Positions 1-6,292 of a DNA stretch of 7,928 bases are shown here, in pieces. Each line of letters begins with the position of its first letter. Positions within the stretch are counted from its first letter, which is position 1. Below the pieces are notes generated by a model. It was not told the origin of the DNA. It was given only the letters and a program-made list of their open reading frames with translations, and made no database searches. Position numbers and translations under genes: made by a program. Source of the stretch: Bryobacterales bacterium (GTDB lineage: Bacteria; Acidobacteriota; Terriglobia; Bryobacterales; Bryobacteraceae); contig PMEV01000241.1 in assembly GCA_003154855.1 (NCBI GenBank), positions 13,694-21,621 on the forward strand, in the 5' to 3' direction.

Positions 1-300
1 CTGATCGCCCGGGCGTTGCAGGAGAGCGGCGGAATGGCCTTGGCCGTGAGCGGCCCGGAAATGCTGGATGCGGGCGCCGAGCTGGCCTCGCAGGAGGGCA
101 TCTTCGCGGCGCCAGAGGGCGCGGCCTGCGTGGCGGCGGCGCGGAAGCTGCTCGAGAGCGGGTTCCTCGCCTCCGACGAGACGATCGTGATCTGCTCCAC
201 CGGCGCCGGCCTGAAAAGCCTGGAGGCGTACGCGTCGCGCTTCCCGCGCCGCAACGCCTCCGAGGCCGACAAACTCGGCGGCCTGATCACGCCGCGCTAG
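1..300 (+). CDS. thrC: Threonine synthase, C-terminal fragment (5' end outside window)
   Basis: The reading frame is open from base 1 and ends at TAG 298-300, giving the last 99 residues. Threonine synthase converts O-phosphohomoserine to threonine with PLP, the last step of threonine synthesis in the cytoplasm. The fragment contains EGIFAAPEGAA and, about 25 residues on, STGAGLK. These match the C-terminal PLP-lyase motifs of threonine synthases (typically EGIF.APEGAA and NTGSGLKY). The PLP lysine and the rest of the fold-type II domain lie upstream of the window. TTG at 16 would fit a start codon, but homology runs through it, so it is an internal Leu. The gene converges on tpiA and shares a CTAG with its stop codon. 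Other fold-type II lyases are possible, but the two motifs together favour threonine synthase. Confidence 0.85.
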   Translation: MIARALQESGGMALAVSGPEMLDAGAELASQEGIFAAPEGAACVAAARKLLESGFLASDETIVICSTGAGLKSLEAYASRFPRRNASEADKLGGLITPR

Positions 301-1046
301 AAGTTGACGATGCAGGCGAAACCGGCCGGGTCCAGACTGGCGCCGCCAACCAGAACGCCGTCGATATCCGGCTGCGCCATCAGGATCTTGACGTTGTCCG
401 GCTTCACGCTGCCGCCATACAGGATGCGCACTGCGGCGGCCGCATCCTGGCCGTAGTCGCTCGCGACCAGGCTGCGCAGGAAGCGGTGGGCGTCCGCGGC
501 GATCTCGGGCGTCGCCGTGCGGCCGGTGCCGATGGCCCACACGGGCTCGTAGGCGATCACGATCTTCGCGAACTGCTCCGAGCTGAGCTGGGCGATGCCT
601 TCGCGGAACTGCTCGGCGAGCAGGGCCTCGGTCCGGCCGCTCTCGCGCTCCTCGAGCTTCTCTCCGACGCAGACGATCGGCTTCAGCCCGTATTCGAGCG
701 CGGCCACGGTGCGTTTCAGCACGGTCTGGTTGGTCTCGCCGAAGTATTGCCGGCGTTCGCTGTGGCCGACGAGGACCCACTTGGCGCCGACGGCCAGCAG
801 CATGGGGCCGGAGACCTCTCCGGTGAAGGCGCCCTCCTTGGCCCAGTACATGTCCTGGGCGCCGATCTCAATGCGGGTTCCCTGAGTGGCCTCGGCCGCG
901 GCGGCCAGGTTGGGGAAGGTGGGGCAGATCACGATCTCGCAGTGCCCGCTTTGCGTCACCAGCAGAGCGAACGTCTGGAAGAAAGCGCGGGTTTCGGGGG
1001 CAGTCTTGTACATCTTCCAATTGCCCGCCATCAGTGGTTTTCTCAT
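297..1046 (-). CDS. tpiA: Triosephosphate isomerase
   Basis: This 249-residue protein has the normal length for a bacterial TIM and appears intact. It interconverts dihydroxyacetone phosphate and glyceraldehyde 3-phosphate in cytoplasmic glycolysis and gluconeogenesis. The catalytic set is complete: N9 and K11 in AGNWKMYK, electrophile H95 in LVGHSERR, and general base E167 in AYEPVWAIGTG. Loop 6 follows at about 171-179, and the phosphate-binding YGGSVKPDN lies near 210. The ATG start overlaps the deoB stop as ATGA (1043-1046), and no strong Shine-Dalgarno precedes it, so translation is probably coupled to deoB. It is the last gene of the minus-strand cluster and meets threonine synthase tail to tail. 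tpiA often sits next to pgk or secG in bacteria. Here it follows deoB instead; deoxyribose-5-phosphate made by DeoB can yield glyceraldehyde 3-phosphate through DeoC, so a metabolic link is possible but inferred. Confidence 0.97.
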   Translation of the reverse strand: MRKPLMAGNWKMYKTAPETRAFFQTFALLVTQSGHCEIVICPTFPNLAAAAEATQGTRIEIGAQDMYWAKEGAFTGEVSGPMLLAVGAKWVLVGHSERRQYFGETNQTVLKRTVAALEYGLKPIVCVGEKLEERESGRTEALLAEQFREGIAQLSSEQFAKIVIAYEPVWAIGTGRTATPEIAADAHRFLRSLVASDYGQDAAAAVRILYGGSVKPDNVKILMAQPDIDGVLVGGASLDPAGFACIVNF

Positions 1047-2212
1047 AGGATCACGTCCAAAAAACTGGTTCCTTTCTCAAGATCAACGTCAAAAACTTGG
1101 GCGATGGTGCGGCCGATATCGGCCAGCGAAGAACGGGTGCCCAGATTACGGCCCCGGGCGGCCCTCGGTCCGTAGACCAACAGCGGCACGTACTCGCGGC
1201 TGTGGTCGGTGGAGGGCGTGGTGGGGTCGTTGCCATGGTCGGCGGTGAAAATGACCAGGTCGTCTTCGCGCAGGCGCTCGAGGAGCGATGGCAGCCAGGC
1301 ATCCACCGCCTCCAGCGCCGCGGCGTAGCCTGCCACGTCGTTGCGGTGGCCGTAGAGCGCGTCGAAATCCACCAGATTGGTGAAGATCAAACCGTCGGGC
1401 GTGGCCGACATCGCGTCCAGCGTCTTGGCCATGCCGTCGGCGTTGCCGCGGGCCTTTTCCGAATGACTGATGCCGCGGCCCAGGTAGATGTCGAAGATCT
1501 TGCCGACGGCGAAGACGGGAACGCCGCGCGCCGCCAGCCGGTCCAGCAACATGCCCTGGGGCGGCGCGACGGCGTAATCGTGGCGGCCAGCGTTATCCCG
1601 TGTGAAGGCGCCCGGGCGGCCCACAAAGGGGCGCGCGATGACCCGGCCAACCTGGTGCGGCCCGTGCAGAATCTCCCGCGCCGCCGCGCAGATGCGGTCC
1701 AGCTCGGGGAGCGGGATGACGTCCTCGTGGGCGGCCACCTGGAAGACGCTGTCCGCCGAGGTGTAGACGATCGGCGAGCCGGTGGCCAGGTGCTGCGCGC
1801 CGAGATCCTGGATGATCTCGGTGCCCGAGGCGGCGTAGTTGCCGAGGGCGCGGCGGCCGATGCGCCGCTCGAATTCGTCCATGATCTCGGGCGGAAAGCC
1901 GTGCGGGTAGAGCGGGAACGGCTTCTCGAGCTGTATGCCGGCCATCTCCCAATGGCCGGTGGTCGTATCCTTGCCGGGCGAGGCCAGCGCGCAGCGGCCA
2001 AACGACCCGAGCGGCTCGGGCACCGGCGGGAGGTTCGCGAGCGGGCGGATATTGGCCAGACCGAGCGCGCGGAAATGGGGCAGGATGAGCGGGCGCCAGA
2101 GCGCGATGTGGCCCAGCGTGTCGCTGCCGGCATCGCCGTAAGCGGCGGCGTCGGGCATCTCGCCGATGCCCACGCTATCCAGCACGATCAGGATGACGCG
2201 GCGGAATTTCAT
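1043..2212 (-). CDS. deoB: Phosphopentomutase
   Basis: This 389-residue protein is full length for the DeoB family (alkaline phosphatase superfamily). It interconverts (deoxy)ribose 1-phosphate and 5-phosphate in nucleoside salvage and catabolism, in the cytoplasm with two Mn ions. It starts with VILIVLDSVGIGEMPDA, which carries the metal-binding Asp at residue 12. KDTTTGHWE places the phosphorylated Thr at T85. D154, D284 and H289 (VDFDALYGH), D325-H326 (TADHGND) and H337 (TDHSREYVP) occupy the positions of the metal ligands known from Bacillus cereus phosphopentomutase, each shifted by about two residues. The DeoB cap domain lies between roughly residues 100 and 220. Both ends overlap neighbours by 4 nt: the TlpA-like gene upstream and tpiA downstream. 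No nucleoside phosphorylase or deoC is present in the window. Confidence 0.97.
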   Translation of the reverse strand: MKFRRVILIVLDSVGIGEMPDAAAYGDAGSDTLGHIALWRPLILPHFRALGLANIRPLANLPPVPEPLGSFGRCALASPGKDTTTGHWEMAGIQLEKPFPLYPHGFPPEIMDEFERRIGRRALGNYAASGTEIIQDLGAQHLATGSPIVYTSADSVFQVAAHEDVIPLPELDRICAAAREILHGPHQVGRVIARPFVGRPGAFTRDNAGRHDYAVAPPQGMLLDRLAARGVPVFAVGKIFDIYLGRGISHSEKARGNADGMAKTLDAMSATPDGLIFTNLVDFDALYGHRNDVAGYAAALEAVDAWLPSLLERLREDDLVIFTADHGNDPTTPSTDHSREYVPLLVYGPRAARGRNLGTRSSLADIGRTIAQVFDVDLEKGTSFLDVIL

Positions 2213-3456
2213 GGGTTGCCCAGGGCCTGCTGGATGCGGCTGGAGAGCATCTCGACGAAGCGGTCCGGGGCGAAGCCCAGCCGGCTCTCGATTTGGCCCC
2301 GCTTGCCGATCACGACGGTCAGGGGAAGCGTGGAGATATCGAGCGCGCCCAGCAGGCCATCGTCGAAGTAGATGGCCCGGCGGTCCCAGTTGTTTCGCGC
2401 GAGGAAGCCGGGCACGGCCTCGCGGTCGTCGTCGGCGTTGATGGAGAGGAACACGACGTCGGGGCGGTCCTTAAAGCGCTTCTTCACCTCCTCGTAGAGC
2501 GGGTACTGGTAGCGGCAAGGGCCGCACCAGGTAGCCCAGAAGTCGAGCACCACCACCTTGCCACGCAGCGAGGAAAGCGCGAGCTTGCCGCCCTCCAGGC
2601 CGGTAAGGGTGAACTGCATGGGGTCGGAGAGATGGGCGTTGGGATCGAGTTGGCGGAGCTCGGACTGGCGCCCGGCCACCAGCGCGGCGGTGCGGTCGTA
2701 GGCTTCCAGAACCAGGTCGCCGAGGCCGGTCTCGGAGCCTTTGAGCTTCAGGTAGAGTTCGCCGAGATGAGCGCGGTCGGAGGCGCGCTCGAAGTCGCGT
2801 GCGGTGGAATCGGGAATCGTGAAGGCGTCGGCGTAGCGGCGGATGGCCTCCTCGAGTTGCCCCGAGCGCGCCAGCAGGCGGGCGTTCTCGCGGGCGGCCT
2901 CGGCGATGGGCCAGGCGTCGTAACTCTGGCGGGCCAACCGGAGGGCGTCCTCGGCCTGGCCCAGGTTAGCGCTAGCGCGCGCCTGTAGCAGGAGCGCCTT
3001 CCCCACCTCGCGATCGAGCTCCTCCCGCCACTCGCCGGCGCTGACGCCGCCCGGCGGCTTGGCTTGCCCGGTCTTGCGAAGGTCCGCTTCCAGGCGGCGG
3101 GCGTACTTGAGGGCGCGGGCCGCGGCGTCTTTGTCCGTGCTCGCGAGCAGCGCGCGGGCGACGCCCTCGAGCAGCGGCAGGTTGCCAGGCTGGCGGGCCA
3201 GGACACGCTCGCCATAGAGAATGATGCGGCGGTCGTCCCTGGTCTCGAGGGCGGCCTTCGCCACGTTCAGCTCGAGCTCGGCGCGGAGTGGCGAGTTGGG
3301 ATACTTGGCGAGGTGGCTCTCGACGGCGCGGATGAAGTCGACGGCGCTGGGGCCGGCTTCCTGGATCGCCTGGCGGAGGCTCAATTCCTCCCCGGCAGGC
3401 GGCGCCTGCGCCGGCAGGGAGAGGCCCAAGAGAAGGCCGAGAACAAGGATCTTCAT
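2209..3456 (-). CDS. Secreted TlpA/ResA-like thioredoxin protein with TPR-like N-terminal half
   Basis: This 415-residue protein has three parts. Residues 1-18 form a hydrophobic signal peptide (MKILVLGLLLGLSLPAQA) with no lipobox Cys, so export to the periplasm is predicted. Residues about 25-265 are charged, Ala/Leu-rich helical sequence that looks like degenerate TPR repeats, for example around 150-185 and 190-220. Residues about 275-410 form a thioredoxin domain with the active site WCGPC (C311 and C314) after KVVVLDFWAT, and a cis-Pro near P378 in STLPLTVVI. The family (AhpC/TSA-Redoxin, TlpA/ResA) reduces or isomerises disulfides outside the cytoplasm, often during cytochrome c maturation; the client here cannot be read from sequence. 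The TPR-like half suggests a docking surface (inference). The gene overlaps its upstream and downstream neighbours by ATGA. The start is set by the signal peptide and the overlap. Confidence 0.85.
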   Translation of the reverse strand: MKILVLGLLLGLSLPAQAPPAGEELSLRQAIQEAGPSAVDFIRAVESHLAKYPNSPLRAELELNVAKAALETRDDRRIILYGERVLARQPGNLPLLEGVARALLASTDKDAAARALKYARRLEADLRKTGQAKPPGGVSAGEWREELDREVGKALLLQARASANLGQAEDALRLARQSYDAWPIAEAARENARLLARSGQLEEAIRRYADAFTIPDSTARDFERASDRAHLGELYLKLKGSETGLGDLVLEAYDRTAALVAGRQSELRQLDPNAHLSDPMQFTLTGLEGGKLALSSLRGKVVVLDFWATWCGPCRYQYPLYEEVKKRFKDRPDVVFLSINADDDREAVPGFLARNNWDRRAIYFDDGLLGALDISTLPLTVVIGKRGQIESRLGFAPDRFVEMLSSRIQQALGNP

Positions 3457-4076
3457 TTCTGCACCGGCTTGGGGTTGCGGATGTATTCCGCCAGCTCGGC
3501 GGCGCGGGCCCGCGCCATGTGCATGAAGGTCTCGTTCTTGGCAACGCGGTCCAGCAGCGGCAGGAACTGCTCTCGAGCCGCCAGGCGGTCGTTACCCATC
3601 GCGATATCGAGGGCCAGCAGCGCGTCGTTCACTCCCAGCTTGTCGAACTTCACGGCACGCTCGAGAGCGATGAAGTACTGCTCGGACTCGGCGACGATCT
3701 CGAACCAGTTGAGCAGCGCCTGGGCGTCCGGGTCCAAAGAGTAGTTGAACTTGACCTCGTGCTTCTCGGCGCCATCCTCGTAACGGAAGGTCTTGTCGCC
3801 CATGCGCGCGACCTTCAGGCCGGACTCGAGAGGGCGGGTGAAGCGGCCGAGCTTCTCGGCCTTGGCGAAGAGAGCCTCGGCTTCCCGAGGAGAGAGTTTG
3901 AAGGCCAGCGGATTGTCGTCGTCGGGCGCTTCCTGGTAGGTCGAGTTGCCTTCCCGGTCGACGGTGATGGCGAGGTAGGCCGGCTGACTGCCGGGGAACG
4001 ACTTCGAGTAGGTCAGCTTGGGCAGTTCGGCGGCCCACAGGCTGACGGCGGCGAGCGACAGTAGCAGGAGTCTCAT
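3453..4076 (-). CDS. Conserved secreted protein of unknown function
   Basis: This 207-residue protein starts at ATG 4074-4076 with a signal peptide (MRLLLLSLAAVSLWA, cleavage likely before AELPK). The mature part begins with a predicted beta-rich stretch (YSKSFPGSQPAYLAITVDR, EGNSTYQEAPDDDNP). A helix containing LSPREAEALFAKAEKL follows, then KTFRYEDGAEKHEVKFNYS and a long helical C-terminal half (about 115-205). There are no Cys residues, no catalytic motif and no second membrane segment. From memory, similar proteins occur as hypotheticals in Acidobacteria; I recognise no characterised relative. The frame is open upstream to 4811, but that extension runs antisense-free of any homology through ruvC, so the signal peptide start is preferred. 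ATGA overlaps with both ruvC and the TlpA-like gene suggest co-translation with them. A role linked to the neighbouring exported thioredoxin is possible but only inferred. Confidence 0.8.
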   Translation of the reverse strand: MRLLLLSLAAVSLWAAELPKLTYSKSFPGSQPAYLAITVDREGNSTYQEAPDDDNPLAFKLSPREAEALFAKAEKLGRFTRPLESGLKVARMGDKTFRYEDGAEKHEVKFNYSLDPDAQALLNWFEIVAESEQYFIALERAVKFDKLGVNDALLALDIAMGNDRLAAREQFLPLLDRVAKNETFMHMARARAAELAEYIRNPKPVQK

Positions 4077-4555
4077 CGCGGCGTCCACGTGCGGCGGGTA
4101 GCGTGGCAAATGGCGACCGCGCAGGCGTCGGCGGCGTCTTCGGAGGCCAACTCGCGGTCCAGCTTCAATAGGGAACGCACCATCGTCTGCACCTGCCGTT
4201 TCTCCGCCCGGCCGTAACCGACCACGCTGGTCTTGATCTCGAGCGGCGAGTATTCCCCGAACTCGAGGCCCGCTTCGGCGATCACCAGCAGGGCCACGCC
4301 CCTCACCTGCGCCAGCTTCAACGCCGTATTGACGTTGACGGCGTAAAAGACTTCCTCGACCGCGGCGGCCTGCGGCGCGTGCCGCCGGATCAGTTCGCGC
4401 AGCTCGCCGGCGATCCTGGCCAGGCGCGAAGGGAACGGATCCTTGGGGCTCGATTGGATCGCTCCGGCCACGACCATGCTGTGCGACCGGCCGTCGGTAT
4501 CGATGATGCCGTAACCGGTGGCTCGGGCGCCGCAATCGATGCCCAGGACGCGCAT
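4073..4555 (-). CDS. ruvC: Holliday junction resolvase RuvC
   Basis: This 160-residue protein is at the short end of the RuvC range (about 160-175). It is the endonuclease that cuts Holliday junctions symmetrically during recombinational repair, acting with RuvAB. The RNase H-like fold carries the four acidic metal ligands: D7 (LGIDCGARATGYG), E67 (AVEEVF), D140 and D143 (DAADACAVAICH). The aromatic F70 after the second acidic motif, and basic GYGRAEKRQVQ near 113-122, match DNA-contacting regions of the family. The first motif reads GIDCGAR rather than the common GIDPGSR, a mild variation that leaves the acidic residue intact. The gene lies 15 nt after yebC, the classic yebC-ruvC arrangement, but ruvA and ruvB do not follow. 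It ends in an ATGA overlap with the secreted protein gene. Confidence 0.96.
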   Translation of the reverse strand: MRVLGIDCGARATGYGIIDTDGRSHSMVVAGAIQSSPKDPFPSRLARIAGELRELIRRHAPQAAAVEEVFYAVNVNTALKLAQVRGVALLVIAEAGLEFGEYSPLEIKTSVVGYGRAEKRQVQTMVRSLLKLDRELASEDAADACAVAICHATRRTWTPR

Positions 4556-4570
4556 TACCGCCCGGCCCCG

Positions 4571-5320
4571 TTACTCGGCCAGGGCCTCCATCTCTTTCTC
4601 GTCGATGTCGAAGTTGGCGTAGACATCCTGCACGTCGTCCTGCTCTTCGAGCGCCTCGCTGAGCTTCAACATCGAGGAGGCTTCGCGGCCCGCCAGTTTG
4701 ACGAGCAATATCGGGAGCATGGCCACCTCGGCCGAGACCGTTTCGATGCCGGCCTTCTGGATGGCCGTCAGTACCGCCTCGTGCGCTTCGGGGGGCGAGA
4801 GGACTTCCCATTGCGCGCCGTCTTCGCGGATGTCCTCGACGCCGGCATCCAGGACCAGGTCCATGAGCTTGTCCTCGGTGGTCTTCTCGATCGGGATGAG
4901 GATCTGGCTCTTGCGCTCGAAGAGGCGTGAGACGCTGTTCTGCTCGCCGAGTTTGCCGCCGTACTTGCCGAAGACGTGGCGGATCTCGCTGACCGTGCGG
5001 TTGCGGTTATCGGTGGCCACGTGAACCAGGACGGCGACGCCGCCGGGTCCGTAGCCCTCGAACATCACTTCCTCGATTTGGCCGCCCTCGAGTTCGCCGG
5101 TGCCGCGCTGTATGGCGCGCTTGATGTTGTCGGAGGGCATGCTGGCCGCCTTGGCCGCCAGGACGGCGGTGCGCAGCCGGGGATTGGCGTCAGGATCGCC
5201 GCCGCCGCCGCGGGCAGCGATCATGATCTCCTTGATAATACGGGTAAACGCCTTGCCGCGCTTAGCGTCGGTGGCGGCCTTCTTATGCTTGATCGTAGCC
5301 CACTTTGAATGGCCTGACAT
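4571..5320 (-). CDS. yebC: YebC/PmpR family protein
   Basis: This 249-residue protein has the standard length. The start is ATG 5318-5320 because the product then opens with the family signature MSGHSKWATIKHKKAA. The frame remains open upstream to 5704, but that part is low-complexity Pro/Arg-rich sequence over repeats and is not coding. Other family marks are KAFTRIIKEI, MPSDNIKRAIQRGTGE, FEGYGPGGVAVLV and NRNRTVSEIRHVF, ending in the acidic C-terminus. YebC proteins are cytoplasmic. They were described as DNA-binding regulators (PmpR), and more recent work links the family to translation through proline-rich stretches. A GAGG Shine-Dalgarno lies at 5326-5329, 5 nt from the start. It is probably the first gene of the minus-strand cluster; I see no convincing sigma-70 promoter in front of it. 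Confidence 0.96.
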   Translation of the reverse strand: MSGHSKWATIKHKKAATDAKRGKAFTRIIKEIMIAARGGGGDPDANPRLRTAVLAAKAASMPSDNIKRAIQRGTGELEGGQIEEVMFEGYGPGGVAVLVHVATDNRNRTVSEIRHVFGKYGGKLGEQNSVSRLFERKSQILIPIEKTTEDKLMDLVLDAGVEDIREDGAQWEVLSPPEAHEAVLTAIQKAGIETVSAEVAMLPILLVKLAGREASSMLKLSEALEEQDDVQDVYANFDIDEKEMEALAE

Positions 5321-5481
5321 GCGAACCTCAGGAAGGAAACAGAATTCTGCCGTTGGAACCCAAGACCGAGGATAACAGAACGGGCGGTCGTGCGGGGCAG
5401 GGGTGTGCCGGACCTCCTTCCATGGGCGCGAGGACCGCGGAAGCCGGAGGCGGCGCGCCGAGCGGGGCGGAAGGGGCTTGC

Positions 5482-5510
5482 GGGGGGGCTGCGGGCGGGC
5501 GGGAATTGGG
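5482..5510 (+). other. Potential G-quadruplex (G-run cluster)
   Basis: The plus strand has a run of seven G (5482-5488), then GGG at 5493-5495, 5497-5499, 5501-5503 and 5508-5510, separated by loops of 4, 1, 1 and 4 nt. This meets the usual G3+N1-7 quadruplex rule with one run to spare. A further GGGG lies at 5473-5476. The cluster abuts the first 57-nt repeat and lies about 160 nt upstream of yebC, where the yebC-sense strand is C-rich. High genomic GC makes such motifs easier to obtain by chance, so function is uncertain. Confidence 0.45.
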
Positions 5511-5564
5511 TTCGCTTCGTAATCCTCGGACTGCGATGATCGCATTTTCGTTCCTGGGGTTGGC
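5508..5564 (+). repeat. 57-nt direct repeat, copy A
   Basis: This copy begins GGGTTCGCTTCG, has the core CTCGGACTGCG, and ends CCTGGGGTTGGC. By hand alignment without gaps it matches 45 of 57 positions in copy B (5818-5874). Nine of the twelve differences are transitions. In the frame open on the opposite strand the differences fall at all three codon positions, so there is no sign of protein-level conservation. It contains a 13-nt near-palindrome (TGCGATGATCGCA, 5532-5544) that is not kept in copy B. Confidence 0.7.
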
Positions 5565-5817
5565 CACCTCGGCGGTGGAACGGCCGGCGCTACCGTGCCG
5601 CCTCCGGCGGAGGGTGGCTGACGGGCAGCAGTGGGTTCGTTTTCGGGGAGGGAAGTGGCGTGGTTCCTTGGGGATAGGGGCCATAATGGGTTCAATTGCG
5701 GCATTCTGTTTCTGGGTACTTTTCGATTGGGTGGCGTGGGAGACAGGGCTGGCCGGTTTGGCTTCTTCCGAGAATGGTCCCGCGGAGGCCGTTGCTTCCA
5801 TGAGACCGCCGAAAACC

Positions 5818-5874
5818 GGGTTCGCCTCGCAGTTCTCGGACTGCGGTGATCCTGTTTTGATCCCTGGGGGTGGC
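5818..5874 (+). repeat. 57-nt direct repeat, copy B
   Basis: This is the same-orientation partner of the repeat at 5508-5564, 310 nt further along. It begins GGGTTCGCCTCG, shares the core CTCGGACTGCG, and ends CCTGGGGGTGGC. A weaker, gapped relative appears to lie between them (GGGTTCA at 5688, then TTGCGGCATTCTGTTTCTGGG). Copy B sits where the middle of the frameshifted gene at 5923-6131 would be expected, so the element or its decay may have replaced that part of the gene (inference). Confidence 0.7.
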
Positions 5875-5922
5875 AAGGATGGCGGCCATGAGTGTTTCGT
5901 TTGGTCTCGCGGGTAGTTTTCG

Positions 5923-6131
5923 TTGGGGGCCGATGGACCGGTGCTCAGCACGGAGGGCCGCGAGGAGAGCGGGGAACTGGGCGCGTTCCTCTTCGGGATG
6001 ACGGATTGGCAGGCCAACAGGCCGTGGCTGACGGCGTTGAGCGAGGCGCGGGCCTTGACTTGGGGGGTGCGCGGGCTGGTGGAACGCCTGGCGTTTTGGC
6101 GATTGGCCTGGAGTTGTTTGTCGCTGGGCAT
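5923..6131 (-). pseudogene. Frameshifted, truncated remnant of an ANRxNAxxSTGPRTPEGKA-family gene
   Basis: ATG at 6129-6131 is preceded by GAGAGG (6139-6144) at 7 nt. It opens a frame starting MPSDKQLQANRQNARRS and continuing to SHGLLACQSVIP, 46 residues in all. This matches a family of hypothetical proteins, common in Acidobacteria and Planctomycetes, whose N-terminus reads ANRxNAxxSTGPRTPEGKA...NAxxHGL. Several normally fixed residues are changed (SPRTPQVKA for GPRTPEGKA). At about 5994-5996 the frame breaks. Reading on one base shifted gives EEERAQFPALLAALRAEHRS, then IGP, which is the expected family continuation (acidic stretch, then ALLAALRAEH.P.GP). A 1-nt deletion is the simplest explanation. 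Recognisable similarity stops near 5923, and the remaining family length is absent; repeat sequence follows. The family's function is unknown to me. Confidence 0.7.
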
Positions 6132-6292
6132 AAAGATACCTCTCAACTCCAGAGGAGCACGCGCGGGTTGGGCTGGGTGCGGTCCTCGAATTGGTGCTCA
6201 GGATTATCTCGGTTCTGAAGACGCGACTGCCGGTTGGGGATCTCTGGATCGTAGTGTCCGACCGGATACGGTTCCGAAACCAGTAGACCCAA
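6132..6292. other. Intergenic spacer between gene remnant and structured leader
   Basis: No coding sequence is supported here. Visible items are a short inverted repeat CCTCT/AGAGG near 6139-6155 and a 6-nt pair GAGCAC (6155-6160) with GTGCTC (6194-6199) enclosing 33 nt. ACCGGATACGGT, with a 4-bp stem, lies around 6260-6272. None is strong alone. The stretch must contain any promoter for the plus-strand gene at 6411, but I see no clear -35/-10 pair. Confidence 0.4.

Larger units (their letters stand above)
5321..5922. other. Gene-free repeat-bearing intergenic region
   Basis: No open frame here has homology I recognise; those that are open give Pro/Arg/Gly-rich or irregular products. The half next to yebC (5321-5500) must contain the yebC leader and promoter, but only a weak -10-like TTATCC (minus strand, 5370-5375) is visible, with no partner -35. 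From 5482 onward the plus strand is G-rich and carries repeated GGGTTCG (5508, 5633, 5818; variant GGGTTCA at 5688) and TTTTCG (5545, 5640, 5720, 5917). Two long copies are listed separately. Base composition is less uniformly GC-rich than in the flanking genes, with T-rich patches. I interpret it as decayed repeat sequence. Confidence 0.7.

Noticed and set aside
1097..2371. Long plus-strand frame (424 codons) antisense to deoB
   Set aside because: It is a shadow of deoB codon bias in GC-rich DNA; the product has no recognisable motif, while deoB has every catalytic residue.
4077..4811. N-terminal extension of the secreted protein through ruvC
   Set aside because: It is an Arg/Gly-rich shadow frame of ruvC and yebC. 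The signal peptide at 4076 and the ATGA overlap define the start.
5370..5398. Sigma-70 promoter for yebC with -10 TTATCC on the minus strand
   Set aside because: The sequence about 17 nt upstream is GCCCCG, unlike TTGACA, so the match is too weak to call.
5532..5544. Near-palindrome TGCGATGATCGCA as an operator
   Set aside because: It lies inside repeat copy A, and the symmetry is lost in copy B without compensating changes.
5321..5704. N-terminal extension of yebC upstream of 5320
   Set aside because: The family signature MSGHSKW begins exactly at 5320 with a GAGG site in front. The extension is low-complexity and unlike any YebC.
5508..5874. CRISPR array or insertion sequence
   Set aside because: There are only two diverged copies about 310 nt apart, with no regular spacers, no cas genes, no terminal inverted repeats and no transposase.
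5328..6146. A single 267-272-residue minus-strand gene covering this span
   Set aside because: Only the first 46 residues show family similarity. The family continuation is in another frame, and the rest is Pro/Ser/Arg-rich translation of repeat DNA.
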